DNA of 5,955 nucleotides from Fibrobacter sp. UBA1313 (GTDB taxonomy: Bacteria; Fibrobacterota; Fibrobacteria; Fibrobacterales; Fibrobacteraceae): the NCBI GenBank assembly GCA_002307115.1, contig DBTP01000038.1, forward strand, positions 1 through 5,955, written 5' to 3'. The notes under the pieces were generated by a model. It was given only the letters and a program-made list of their open reading frames with translations, did not search any database and was not told where the DNA came from. Every line of letters begins with the position of its first letter. The first letter of the stretch is position 1. Position numbers and translations under genes: made by a program. Shown here in pieces: positions 1 through 5,354 of the stretch.

Positions 1-2
1 TT

Positions 3-470
3 CTATGGGGATTGGGTATGGTGGCTTTGCTCTCTGCATGTAATGAATCTTCTACATCGGCAGATGATTCTAAAAAAACAGAACCGATACAGAATGTGAA
101 TGTGGCATTCTCGGGTAGCGGTTCTCACATTCATATGCCAGGATTGTCAAAGTGCTCATCAACAACGGATGGAAGTTCTAAAAGCGTTGATTGGTACGCA
201 TCAGGCTATTTTAACTTATACACGGGAACAGGAACTTTTCATTTTACGGTAGAAAGCAATAATTATGGTATAGTGGAGAAATTCTATACCTGTTCAGGGA
301 TCTCTACTTTTTTCGATAATCGCGGCAATCTTTTTACTAATGAAAAAGAAGACAATTCGGTGAAAATGTCATGTGGGGATGTCACTGTAGATATTTACAA
401 TTACAAAGATTCCAATAATGATTTTACCGTAGAAAACTATAGTGAGAGTCAGTGTCTGTATATTAATTAA
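3..470 (+). CDS. Putative lipoprotein, 5' truncated, unknown function
   Basis: The frame is open from the first complete codon at position 3. The first candidate start (TTG at 12) would leave a signal peptide of only nine residues without a basic n-region, so the true start almost certainly lies upstream of the window. The visible start reads L-W-G-L-G-M-V-A-L-L-S-A-C, the end of a type II signal peptide. Its lipobox is L-S-A-C, with the lipidated Cys encoded at 39-41. A Ser/Thr/Asp/Lys-rich tether follows, then a roughly 120-residue domain rich in beta-prone and aromatic residues (Y, F, W, N). Counting from the TTG, the mature part has four further cysteines at residues 48, 94, 121 and 148, enough for two disulfides in an oxidising compartment. 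I do not recognise the domain. The inferred location is the outer membrane or cell surface. It sits 43 bases upstream of the next lipoprotein gene and may be co-transcribed with it. Confidence 0.75.
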   Translation, partial: LWGLGMVALLSACNESSTSADDSKKTEPIQNVNVAFSGSGSHIHMPGLSKCSSTTDGSSKSVDWYASGYFNLYTGTGTFHFTVESNNYGIVEKFYTCSGISTFFDNRGNLFTNEKEDNSVKMSCGDVTVDIYNYKDSNNDFTVENYSESQCLYIN

Positions 471-513
471 CAAGTAGAATGTTGAGGATGAAATCATCAA
501 AAAGGAGTATATT

Positions 514-999
514 GTGATGTGTTTCAGAAAAAGTATAGTCACGCGATTACTTTGTCTTAGTTTTACAATCTTTCTTTTTTCCTGTGTTAGGAATGTTATA
601 GATCCGAACCTCTACAACACAAAAATTGACACTTGGAACGGAGCCACGACAGATGAATTATATCGTGTTTATGGATACCCTCACGCTACTGTTGACTTAT
701 CAGAGGATACAACTCTCGTGATGTATTCGCAGGAAAGTGTTGGAAGTCACAATGATATCTGTAAAACAACGCTTAATTTTAAGATCATGGATGATGTCAT
801 TATGGATCAGTATGTGTCCGGTAGCTTTTGCAGTAATCATGACGATTGGTTTATTAAGGAAAATCCGAATCTGACTGGAGAACAACAGAGCCATATTAAC
901 CAGATTGAGAAATCGAGAGGCCATAAAGAGCTTTTAATCTCTTTTGTCTGCATTCTAGTTATGATTGGTGCAGGGGTTCTCGTTGTCATGTCGAAGTGA
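514..999 (+). CDS. Lipoprotein with W-N-G/Y-G-x-P motif and C-terminal membrane helix
   Basis: The start is GTG at 514, with ATG at 517 as a near-equal alternative. AGGAG at 503-507 is 6 and 9 bases upstream of the two. The 161-residue product has a basic n-region (R5, K6, R11), a hydrophobic core and a lipobox L-F-S-C at residues 21-24. The mature domain contains I-D-T-W-N-G (38-43), then D-E-L-Y and Y-G-Y-P (53-56). The pattern W-x-G ... L ... G-x-P ... V-x-Y recurs in many small bacterial lipoproteins of uncertain role. The protein at 2147-2527 shares these motifs, so the two are paralogues. Unlike that paralogue, this one carries a C-terminal hydrophobic segment (about 139-159) ending in S-K. 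That would give it both a lipid anchor and a transmembrane anchor. The function is unknown; the lipoprotein call is confident, the family call is moderate. Confidence 0.8.
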   Translation: MMCFRKSIVTRLLCLSFTIFLFSCVRNVIDPNLYNTKIDTWNGATTDELYRVYGYPHATVDLSEDTTLVMYSQESVGSHNDICKTTLNFKIMDDVIMDQYVSGSFCSNHDDWFIKENPNLTGEQQSHINQIEKSRGHKELLISFVCILVMIGAGVLVVMSK

Positions 1000-1054
1000 T
1001 CTTGTTCTGATGAAAAAGGTGATACTTGTTAAGAACAATTCGCATAATTATTAA

Positions 1055-1197
1055 GGTATACGGTATTGTGTTGGATTTGGTCTGTCGGTGGAGATCATGC
1101 CGATTTCTGGCTTTTGGTTTATACTTTCAACGGATTCGATTTTCTTGATAGGTTTGGTAAATCTTTCGGATTGAGTTTTCGTTGTCTCAAGAATTAA
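1055..1197 (+). pseudogene. C-terminal remnant of a FISUMP-domain gene, frameshifted
   Basis: Two forward frames together reconstruct the end of a FISUMP domain. From 1055 one frame reads G-I-R-Y-C-V-G-F-G-L-S-V, matching A-G-C-R-Y-G-D-G-F-F-N-D-V in the intact copy at 1405-2109. Around 1084-1092 the match moves to another frame reading G-G-D-H-A-D-F-W (compare V-G-D-Y-A-G-F-W). That frame runs on to K-S-F-G-L-S-F-R-C-L-K-N and TAA at 1195-1197, the typical FISUMP terminus. The interval from F-W to R-C is 24 residues, against 44 in the intact copy and 36 in the remnant near 2700, so bases have also been lost internally. A TAA stop at 1052-1054 lies just before the first matching segment, and no start or signal peptide is attached. 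It lies directly after the W-N-G lipoprotein gene. The match was read by eye; the C-terminal part is the most secure. Confidence 0.72.
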
Positions 1198-1404
1198 GGG
1201 TAACCAGACGAACGAAGTGAGTTTGGGCACAGCTTCTTCACAACGGGAGATGTATTGAGTGGAAGAGGGAAAAGAGTCGTTGACATGAAACTGTTGATGC
1301 AATCAGTTGTTTGCAAACTCTCATTAATAGTGTTATTTTGAAGGTTATGAAGGTTACAATAGTTTCAATATAGCCGATGATTCACGGCAAGGAGCAAAAA
1401 ACAA
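1198..1404. other. Non-coding gap upstream of the intact FISUMP gene
   Basis: No gene is supported on either strand. The long minus-strand frame covering 1051-1302 is the shadow of the FISUMP remnant and its flank. The gap contains a 10-base palindrome GTTTGCAAAC (1309-1318), a perfect TTGACA (1280-1285) that lacks a matching -10 box, and the possible promoter listed separately. The ribosome-binding site of the FISUMP gene (AAGGAG, 1389-1394) lies at its right end. Confidence 0.5.
1311..1339 (+). promoter_or_regulatory. Possible promoter of the FISUMP lipoprotein gene
   Basis: TTGCAA (1311-1316) and TATTTT (1334-1339) are separated by 17 bases; each matches the sigma-70 consensus at four of six positions. 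The -35 hexamer lies inside the palindrome GTTTGCAAAC (1309-1318), which could serve as an operator. Transcription from here would leave a leader of about 60 bases before the ATG at 1405. A TACAAT at 1355-1360 matches the -10 box better but has no -35 partner at the right distance. This is a weak prediction from AT-rich sequence. Confidence 0.25.
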
Positions 1405-2109
1405 ATGAAACAGAAACAACGTATAACATTATTAGGTATGGTGGCAGCAGCCCTGATTTTGGCGGCCTGCGGCGGGGATTCCTCCACAGGAGGAGTCGGT
1501 GGTGGTTTTGATGGCATGCTGACGGACAGCCGTGATGGACAGACTTATAAAACTGTGACAATCGGCACACAGACGTGGATGGCAGAGAACCTGAATTATG
1601 CGGTGGATAGTTCCTGGTGCTACGAGAATAGTGCGGACAGTTGTGCGAAATACGGGCGACTGTATCAGTGGGCAAGTGCCATGGCTCTCCCTGTGGCATA
1701 CAATGATGCCCTATGGGGTGGAAGCGATGCCAATCATCAGGGTGTGTGTCCCGCAGGGTGGCACCTCCCGACAAACGCCGAATGGACAGTCCTTGGGAAC
1801 GCAGTGGGTGGCGAAAATGTCGCCGGGACGGCGCTCAAGAGCACTAGCGGGTGGAATGAGGGTGGCAACGGCACGGATGCCTATGGCTTTTCGGCCCTCC
1901 CTGCGGGCTGCCGCTACGGCGATGGCTTTTTCAACGACGTTGGCGACTACGCGGGCTTCTGGAGTGCCTCGGAGGACGGTACGGGCCTCGCTTACAATCT
2001 GAACTTGGACTACAGCGCGCGCATGTACACGGACACGGACGAGCGCAACGACTACGGCAGCGGCGATGACGGGCATTACGCGTTATCTGTTCGTTGCCTC
2101 AAAAATTGA
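1405..2109 (+). CDS. FISUMP-domain lipoprotein (Fibrobacter major paralogous domain)
   Basis: The start is ATG at 1405 with AAGGAG (1389-1394) 10 bases upstream. The 234-residue product begins with a basic n-region (K2, K4, R6), a hydrophobic core and lipobox L-A-A-C (19-22). Cys22 is followed by G-G-D, then a Gly-rich linker (29-37). The FISUMP domain spans about 39-234. Its hallmark motifs appear in order: D-S-R-D-G-Q-T-Y (41-48), I-G-T-Q-T-W-M-A-E-N-L-N-Y (53-65), C-Y (72-73), C-x-K-Y-G-R-L-Y-x-W (80-89), C-P-A-G-W-H-L-P (115-122), G-F-S-A-L-P-A-G (161-168), F-W-S-A-S-E (185-190) and S-V-R-C-L-K-N at the end. FISUMP proteins are a large paralogous set of surface or secreted proteins in Fibrobacter; their role is not settled, and adhesion or ligand binding is only a suggestion. 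The 3' half is more GC-rich than the 5' end. A paralogous lipoprotein gene starts 37 bases downstream and may share its transcript. Confidence 0.95.
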   Translation: MKQKQRITLLGMVAAALILAACGGDSSTGGVGGGFDGMLTDSRDGQTYKTVTIGTQTWMAENLNYAVDSSWCYENSADSCAKYGRLYQWASAMALPVAYNDALWGGSDANHQGVCPAGWHLPTNAEWTVLGNAVGGENVAGTALKSTSGWNEGGNGTDAYGFSALPAGCRYGDGFFNDVGDYAGFWSASEDGTGLAYNLNLDYSARMYTDTDERNDYGSGDDGHYALSVRCLKN

Positions 2110-2146
2110 GTGCATCGTCTGTGAGATTTTAAAAGAAGAATCACAA

Positions 2147-2527
2147 ATGTTAAAAAAAATCGGTTTTTTCAGTCTTATCTCTTTCATCCTGTTGGCGGTA
2201 TGTTCCTGTACGCCCAATTGGACTAAAATTCGTTCGGATATGGATTCATGGAACGGGGCTCCGGCAGACGAATTGTATATGTCATGGGGCCCTCCTCAGG
2301 GCACGCAGGCCTTATCGAATGGAAATACCATCGTGTCTTATTCCACTGCAACAAATCTTAGCACTGGTGGCTACTATGCAGGGAATGTGTGGGTTCCGCA
2401 AGACAATTCAACATTGACCTGTAAAGTTCTTTTCACAATTGATAAGGAAGAAAAAATAGTGAACTGGTCTTATAGTGGTAATTACGGAGCAATTGAAAAG
2501 GTTGTCAGACCTCGTGCTGTTCAATGA
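2147..2527 (+). CDS. Lipoprotein with W-N-G/W-G-P-P motif, paralogue of 514-999
   Basis: I chose ATG at 2147 rather than the upstream in-frame ATG at 2066. It gives a clean lipoprotein signal (M-L-K-K-I-G-F-F, hydrophobic core) and does not overlap the FISUMP gene. The ribosome-binding site is weak (AAGAAG, about 2133-2138), so translation may depend partly on coupling to the upstream gene. The lipobox is V-C-S-C (18-21), with Cys21 the likely lipidation site. The 126-residue protein contains M-D-S-W-N-G (32-37), D-E-L-Y (41-44), W-G-P-P (47-50), T-I-V-S-Y (61-65) and C-x-V-L-F-x-I (92-98). These correspond one for one to motifs in the lipoprotein at 514-999, including a shared mature cysteine (92 here, 83 there). 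It lacks that protein's C-terminal membrane helix. Small lipoproteins of this W-x-G/G-P-P type are widespread and mostly uncharacterised. No function is assigned. Confidence 0.85.
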   Translation: MLKKIGFFSLISFILLAVCSCTPNWTKIRSDMDSWNGAPADELYMSWGPPQGTQALSNGNTIVSYSTATNLSTGGYYAGNVWVPQDNSTLTCKVLFTIDKEEKIVNWSYSGNYGAIEKVVRPRAVQ

Positions 2528-2535
2528 CCTTTAAC

Positions 2536-2561
2536 ACTTTTAAAAGTTCACCGTTTCGGTG
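2536..2561 (+). repeat. Two adjacent inverted repeats after the lipoprotein gene
   Basis: ACTTTTAAAAGT (2536-2547) is a perfect 12-base palindrome. It is followed at once by a short hairpin, CACCG-ttt-CGGTG (2549-2561). They lie 9 bases after the stop codon of the W-N-G lipoprotein gene and before the decayed FISUMP gene. No T-run follows, so a classical terminator is not supported. They could stabilise the transcript 3' end or bind a regulator. Confidence 0.35.
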
Positions 2562-2602
2562 TAGATGAATTGAAAACAGACTTTTCTACAAGGAGAAATA
2601 AA

Positions 2603-2784
2603 ATGAATAAAAACAAGGAAAAAAACACAATTCTGCAATGGGTACCGGCGGATGCTATTGGAGTTTCACACAAAAGGAGGCGTCCAGCGTATATCGGTGG
2701 TGCCTCAATAATAATGCTTCGGCTTTTATAAGGGGCAATTATCCTCAAAGGTTGGGATCAAGTCTGAGGTGTGTGAAAAATTAG
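2603..2784 (+). pseudogene. Internally deleted, frameshifted FISUMP gene
   Basis: The 5' end looks like an intact gene start: AAGGAGA (2590-2596), then ATG at 2603 encoding M-N-K-N-K-E-K-N-T-I. This resembles the start region of the intact FISUMP gene (CAAGGAG, A-rich spacer, M-K-Q-K-Q-R). That frame stops after 43 codons. From about 2641 a different frame encodes an unmistakable FISUMP C-terminus: G-C-Y-W-S-F-T, V-Y-R-W-C-L-N-N-N-A-S-A-F, G-S-S-L-R-C-V-K-N and TAG at 2782-2784. Compared with the intact copy, the lipobox and roughly the first 180 residues of the mature protein are missing and the two ends are out of frame. The C-terminal frame also has its own ATG at 2638, which would allow a 48-residue product without a signal peptide, but no ribosome-binding site precedes it. 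It follows the W-N-G lipoprotein gene, as the other remnant does. Confidence 0.8.
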
Positions 2785-2858
2785 AGAGCCTGTTCTTTTC
2801 AAGTGACCATTATATCAGCATTATCAGTTGAAAAATCGGGCATAGGAGACCCTTTGAA

Positions 2859-3434
2859 ATGTTGCATTTTTTAAACGTCTCGCGCATCCATTGCGCTGAG
2901 CAAAACAGCCATTCCGGGCAGATGGAGAAATATTCAGATATGGATAGTCTTTTGGCGGATGCCCGCTGGCTCTTCTTTTTCTTTGCAGTCTTCGCGGAGC
3001 GGGTGGCATCGTTATGTCTATTGTACTTCCGGAGGACTCCGGGGGGGGAACCCTTTACCACGCGCATCGACCAGTTTTTCCGTCACTCGCTATTGGCCGA
3101 AGCGGGCGTGATTGCAGCGTTCACCCTGTTCTTCCTATTATGGGATCGGTGGCTACGGAAATATACAGCTCATATCCTTGTTCTTATTGTGGCGTCAGTT
3201 TTTGCGTTTATTTATCTGCTCCTGAGCGTGGGTGACGTAGAAACCATGCGCTGGATGGGGCAACGCCTTTCGCTGAATTTTCTTGTCACTTATTTCCACG
3301 GGGTACCTGACGGCGGTATCGTGAAGGCCGTGCTGGCGGGAGACCCCGCCGGTTTCCTGCTTGATGCAGGCATTCTTCTGCTGTGGATCACCGGAGCCGC
3401 GCTGGTCTGCCGGAGGCATCGGAAGGCCGTATAA
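2859..3434 (+). CDS. Membrane subunit, N-terminal half of a split LTA-synthase-like enzyme
   Basis: The product is a 191-residue integral membrane protein with about four helices (37-57, 78-96, 104-124, 165-184). Between helices 3 and 4 it has G-D-V-E-T-M-R-W-M-G-Q-R-L-S (125-138). This resembles the D-x-x-x-x-x-x-x-G-x-R-L loop of the N-terminal membrane domain of LTA-synthase/phosphoglycerol transferases. The stop overlaps the start of the next gene (TAATG, 3432-3436), and that gene supplies a fifth helix and the catalytic domain. The inferred role is to anchor and orient the transferase domain and help bind its lipid substrate. ATG 2859 has AGGAG (2844-2848) 10 bases upstream. The first 21 residues look unlike a family N-terminus, so Met22 (2922) is an alternative start, but it lacks a ribosome-binding site. 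GC content rises sharply near the beginning of this gene. Confidence 0.8.
   Translation: MLHFLNVSRIHCAEQNSHSGQMEKYSDMDSLLADARWLFFFFAVFAERVASLCLLYFRRTPGGEPFTTRIDQFFRHSLLAEAGVIAAFTLFFLLWDRWLRKYTAHILVLIVASVFAFIYLLLSVGDVETMRWMGQRLSLNFLVTYFHGVPDGGIVKAVLAGDPAGFLLDAGILLLWITGAALVCRRHRKAV
3421..3426 (+). promoter_or_regulatory. Internal ribosome-binding site for the sulfatase-fold gene
   Basis: GGAAGG lies 7 bases before ATG 3434, inside the last codons of the upstream membrane gene. It supports a real, separate translation start at 3434 rather than the longer in-frame opening at 3383. It also argues that the two-gene arrangement is functional and translationally coupled, not a sequencing frameshift in one gene. 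Confidence 0.6.
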
Positions 3435-4891
3435 TGAAAACTTTTTTTCAGAAGAACGCAATTTTTCTTTTGCTTGTCATTATCGCTGCCGCAGGCATCT
3501 CCGCTCCTCACTGGTACAAGCCGAATCCCGTTCGCTGGCGTCGCGCGCAGCCAGTCTTTTTCACTTTTTATGACGAAGTCCGGTACGATTTCGCGCACAA
3601 CGGCAAGCCTTCGGATTATAATATCGGGATCGCCTTTCTCGGCGGGGACACTCTGAGCGAGGCCCCTTTCTTTCACAAGGCACCGGACGAAGATTCCTCC
3701 ATAGCTGCTTTCCAGGCGCGCCCCATGCGGGATAAGCCGGACATCATACTTTTCACCCTTGAATCCCTGCGTGGCTGGACTGCCGATATCCGTATCGGGA
3801 GGTCCTGCGCGCATTTCAAGAATCTTTGCCGGCTCGCCCGTATGGGAACGTTTTTCCCTTATGGAAACAGCGTCGGCTTCCCCTCGACGGAAGGTCATAC
3901 GGGAATTCAGCTGGGGATATGGTCGCATCCAGAAAAAGTTCTCGCCACCGAGCCATATACGTTACTGACGCGTTCCCTCCCGGATATTCTCGGCAAGGCC
4001 GGCTACTATCGCGTGGTTCTCGACGCCACGGATCCCGCTTATGATAATCTGATGCCCTGGTTCGAGGACTGGTATGACACCGTTGCCTTTCAGAAAAGCA
4101 TCAACACGGACTGCGGCATTTCCCGGGAATTCAATAAAATCTATGCGGCGCGTCCCCAGGACAGGCCTTTATTTCTCAACTGGGTCAATGTCACGACGCA
4201 TATCTCGTGGCTGATGCCCCCGGAAGCCCATGCCGGGCCGGATCCTGCGGATCTGGATGACCGCTACTGGCGGGTCACAGCATACATGGATAGCGCGATC
4301 GGCATGGTGCTTGATGAAGTGGAAAAGGGCGACCGCGCGAAGAACACCATTTTCATTGCGGTGGGGGATCATGCTATGCCGACGGGTAAACAGACGGCGA
4401 TTCAGGAATTCACGGGAACAGCTTCCAGCCCGGATTCCTGGACCGGAATGTGGTGGGCAGGCCCGGGCATCCGGTACGGATATATGGATACGAGGCCGGT
4501 GTCCCAGGCGGACATCGCGCCGACGCTTCTTTCTCTGCTCCATCTTCATGCGAGCAATCATTTCGTGGGTTCGGATCTTTTCGGGAATGCCGATTCGCAC
4601 CCTGTCTTTACGATCAGGTTGCGGGAGATGGCCCGCTTGACGGATCGGAGCCGGTTGCAGGCCGATATGGGCGATTCGACTTTCGCGGTGAAATACCGGA
4701 TGAGCGAGATCCCGGACTGGGATACCACCCATCTTGTAAATGGCTTCATCACGGAGCCGCAGGAACCCGTCCTCGCCGTTGACAGGGACACTCTGCGCAT
4801 GATGCGGGCGGGCCTCCGCGCCTGGGAATATGTTCTGGACAACGATCTGCTGATGCCGAAGAATTTGTCTGAAAAGAAAGTGACGAAGTGA
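3434..4891 (+). CDS. LTA-synthase/phosphoglycerol-transferase-like sulfatase-fold protein
   Basis: The 485-residue protein has one N-terminal membrane helix (about 8-25), a linker, and a sulfatase/alkaline-phosphatase-fold domain (about 100-390) expected in the periplasm. Motifs fit the LtaS/MdoB-type group of the superfamily. D-I-I-L-F-T-L-E-S-L (103-112) carries the metal-binding Glu110. G-F-P-S-T-E-G-H (148-155) is the position of the catalytic Thr nucleophile, most likely Thr152. V-T-T-H (253-256) gives a substrate or metal His. V-G-D-H (310-313) gives the metal-binding Asp-His pair, and S-Q-A-D-I-A-P-T-L-L (357-366) is a family signature. All expected catalytic residues seem present, so it is probably active. 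Known relatives transfer phosphoglycerol or phosphoethanolamine from phospholipids to glycans or lipids, or act as hydrolases; the substrate here cannot be read from sequence. Residues 391-485 form a C-terminal extension. The four further helices usual for the family are encoded by the overlapping upstream gene. Confidence 0.9.
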   Translation: MKTFFQKNAIFLLLVIIAAAGISAPHWYKPNPVRWRRAQPVFFTFYDEVRYDFAHNGKPSDYNIGIAFLGGDTLSEAPFFHKAPDEDSSIAAFQARPMRDKPDIILFTLESLRGWTADIRIGRSCAHFKNLCRLARMGTFFPYGNSVGFPSTEGHTGIQLGIWSHPEKVLATEPYTLLTRSLPDILGKAGYYRVVLDATDPAYDNLMPWFEDWYDTVAFQKSINTDCGISREFNKIYAARPQDRPLFLNWVNVTTHISWLMPPEAHAGPDPADLDDRYWRVTAYMDSAIGMVLDEVEKGDRAKNTIFIAVGDHAMPTGKQTAIQEFTGTASSPDSWTGMWWAGPGIRYGYMDTRPVSQADIAPTLLSLLHLHASNHFVGSDLFGNADSHPVFTIRLREMARLTDRSRLQADMGDSTFAVKYRMSEIPDWDTTHLVNGFITEPQEPVLAVDRDTLRMMRAGLRAWEYVLDNDLLMPKNLSEKKVTK

Positions 4892-4920
4892 ATGCGGCAC
4901 ATTGCCTACCGTCATTTTTT
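4881..4920 (+). terminator. Possible Rho-independent terminator overlapping the stop codon
   Basis: TGACG (4881-4885) can pair with CGTCA (4910-4914), and inside it GGCA (4896-4899) pairs with TGCC (4903-4906) around a CAT loop. Six T residues follow directly (4915-4920). The internal loop is large and uneven (10 and 3 bases), so the hairpin is only moderately stable. Its position at the end of the two-gene operon makes termination plausible. Confidence 0.4.
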
Positions 4921-5051
4921 CCCATGCCGCCGTTCCGCCTTAAAACAAGAGCATGTTCGCCATGAGGACGAATGAGCACCAAACCCCGTCAATTTTAAAA
5001 ATTAATGAAGGTCTTATGCTTGGTGAAGAAAAATGAATAGAAAAAATGGTT

Positions 5052-5086
5052 TTAATATTAACACAAAAAATGGCTGAACAGCCATT
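5052..5086 (+). promoter_or_regulatory. Palindrome and stem-loop in the leader of the Cys-rich peptide gene
   Basis: TTAATATTAA (5052-5061) is a perfect 10-base palindrome and contains a -10-like TAATAT. Just downstream, AATGGCT (5069-5075) and AGCCATT (5080-5086) form a perfect 7-bp stem with a GAAC loop. The stem-loop ends 19 bases before the ribosome-binding site AGGAG (5106-5110). It could protect the leader or modulate translation of the small gene, but no partner sequence is visible. No convincing -35 box was found. Confidence 0.35.
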
Positions 5087-5118
5087 GAATCAACAACCCC
5101 TGAATAGGAGAACATCAA

Positions 5119-5292
5119 ATGAAAAAGAAAGTATTTATAATTGCCGCTGCATTTGCCCTCGTTTTCGGCTGCGGAATGGCGCTCGCTTGGAATGCTGGCT
5201 TTTGCCAGAAAGCGGGATGCTATTGCCATCAGTATTACGGCAACGGTGGATCGTGTTTCAATTGTGGTCATGCAAAGGCTGCGCATTCTTAA
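5119..5292 (+). CDS. Small secreted cysteine-rich peptide, 57 residues
   Basis: ATG at 5119 has a good ribosome-binding site, AGGAG (5106-5110), 8 bases upstream. The product starts M-K-K-K with a hydrophobic core (about 5-22) and a signal-peptidase-I-like site, M-A-L-A (20-23), before W24. The predicted mature peptide is 34 residues with five cysteines (29, 34, 36, 46, 49) in the pattern C-x4-C-x-C-x9-C-x2-C. Histidines at 37, 51 and 56 and several Gly and Tyr residues accompany them. C-Y-C-H and C-F-N-C-G-H clusters could bind metal or form disulfides. An alternative reading is a lipoprotein cut at V-F-G-C (15-18), but Phe at -2 is a poor lipobox. I do not recognise the family; a toxin or bacteriocin, a metal-binding peptide and a structural surface peptide are all possible. 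A stem-loop follows at 5324-5354. The strong start site, signal peptide and clean stop make a real gene likely. Confidence 0.78.
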   Translation: MKKKVFIIAAAFALVFGCGMALAWNAGFCQKAGCYCHQYYGNGGSCFNCGHAKAAHS

Positions 5293-5323
5293 TTCAAACA
5301 CGGTTTTAAAACTTTAACTAAAA

Positions 5324-5354
5324 AAGGAGCGGAGGATAAAAACTCCGCTGCCTT
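5324..5354 (+). terminator. Stem-loop terminator after the Cys-rich peptide gene
   Basis: AGCGGAG (5328-5334) and CTCCGCT (5343-5349) form a perfect 7-bp stem with an 8-base A-rich loop. Adding AAGG (5324-5327) and CCTT (5351-5354) extends it to 11 bp with one bulged G at 5350. An A-run precedes it, but only a short T stretch (TTAT) follows. It lies 31 bases after the stop codon of the small gene, the right place for a transcript end. Confidence 0.65.

Noticed and set aside
1002..1038. Inverted repeat TTGTTCT / AGAACAA after the first W-N-G lipoprotein as a terminator
   Set aside because: The loop is 23 bases, the stem is AT-rich and no T-run follows, so termination is not supported.
1280..1285. 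Perfect TTGACA as the -35 box of the FISUMP promoter
   Set aside because: No acceptable -10 hexamer lies 16-18 bases downstream.
1051..1302. 83-codon minus-strand reading frame
   Set aside because: It is antisense to the FISUMP remnant, which gives a better explanation, and its protein has no recognisable features or ribosome-binding site.
1711..2076. Overlapping minus-strand frame within the FISUMP gene
   Set aside because: Its low-complexity Ala/Val/Arg composition mirrors the GC-rich antisense of a gene with clear FISUMP motifs.
2066..2146. Longer N-terminus for the second W-N-G lipoprotein
   Set aside because: The extra 27 residues overlap the FISUMP gene and would bury the lipoprotein signal peptide; ATG 2147 gives a normal type II signal.
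3290..3928. 212-codon minus-strand reading frame
   Set aside because: It lies opposite the well-supported membrane and sulfatase-fold genes and has the Arg/Pro/Ser-rich composition typical of an antisense shadow in GC-rich DNA.
4169..4915. 248-codon minus-strand reading frame
   Set aside because: It is an antisense shadow of the catalytic domain gene, rich in Arg, His and Pro, with no family motifs.
5119..5292. Assignment of the Cys-rich peptide to the NVEALA family of Bacteroidetes
   Set aside because: Only the general layout (M-K-K-K signal, Ala-rich end, cysteines) is similar; the N-V-E-A-L-A motif is absent.
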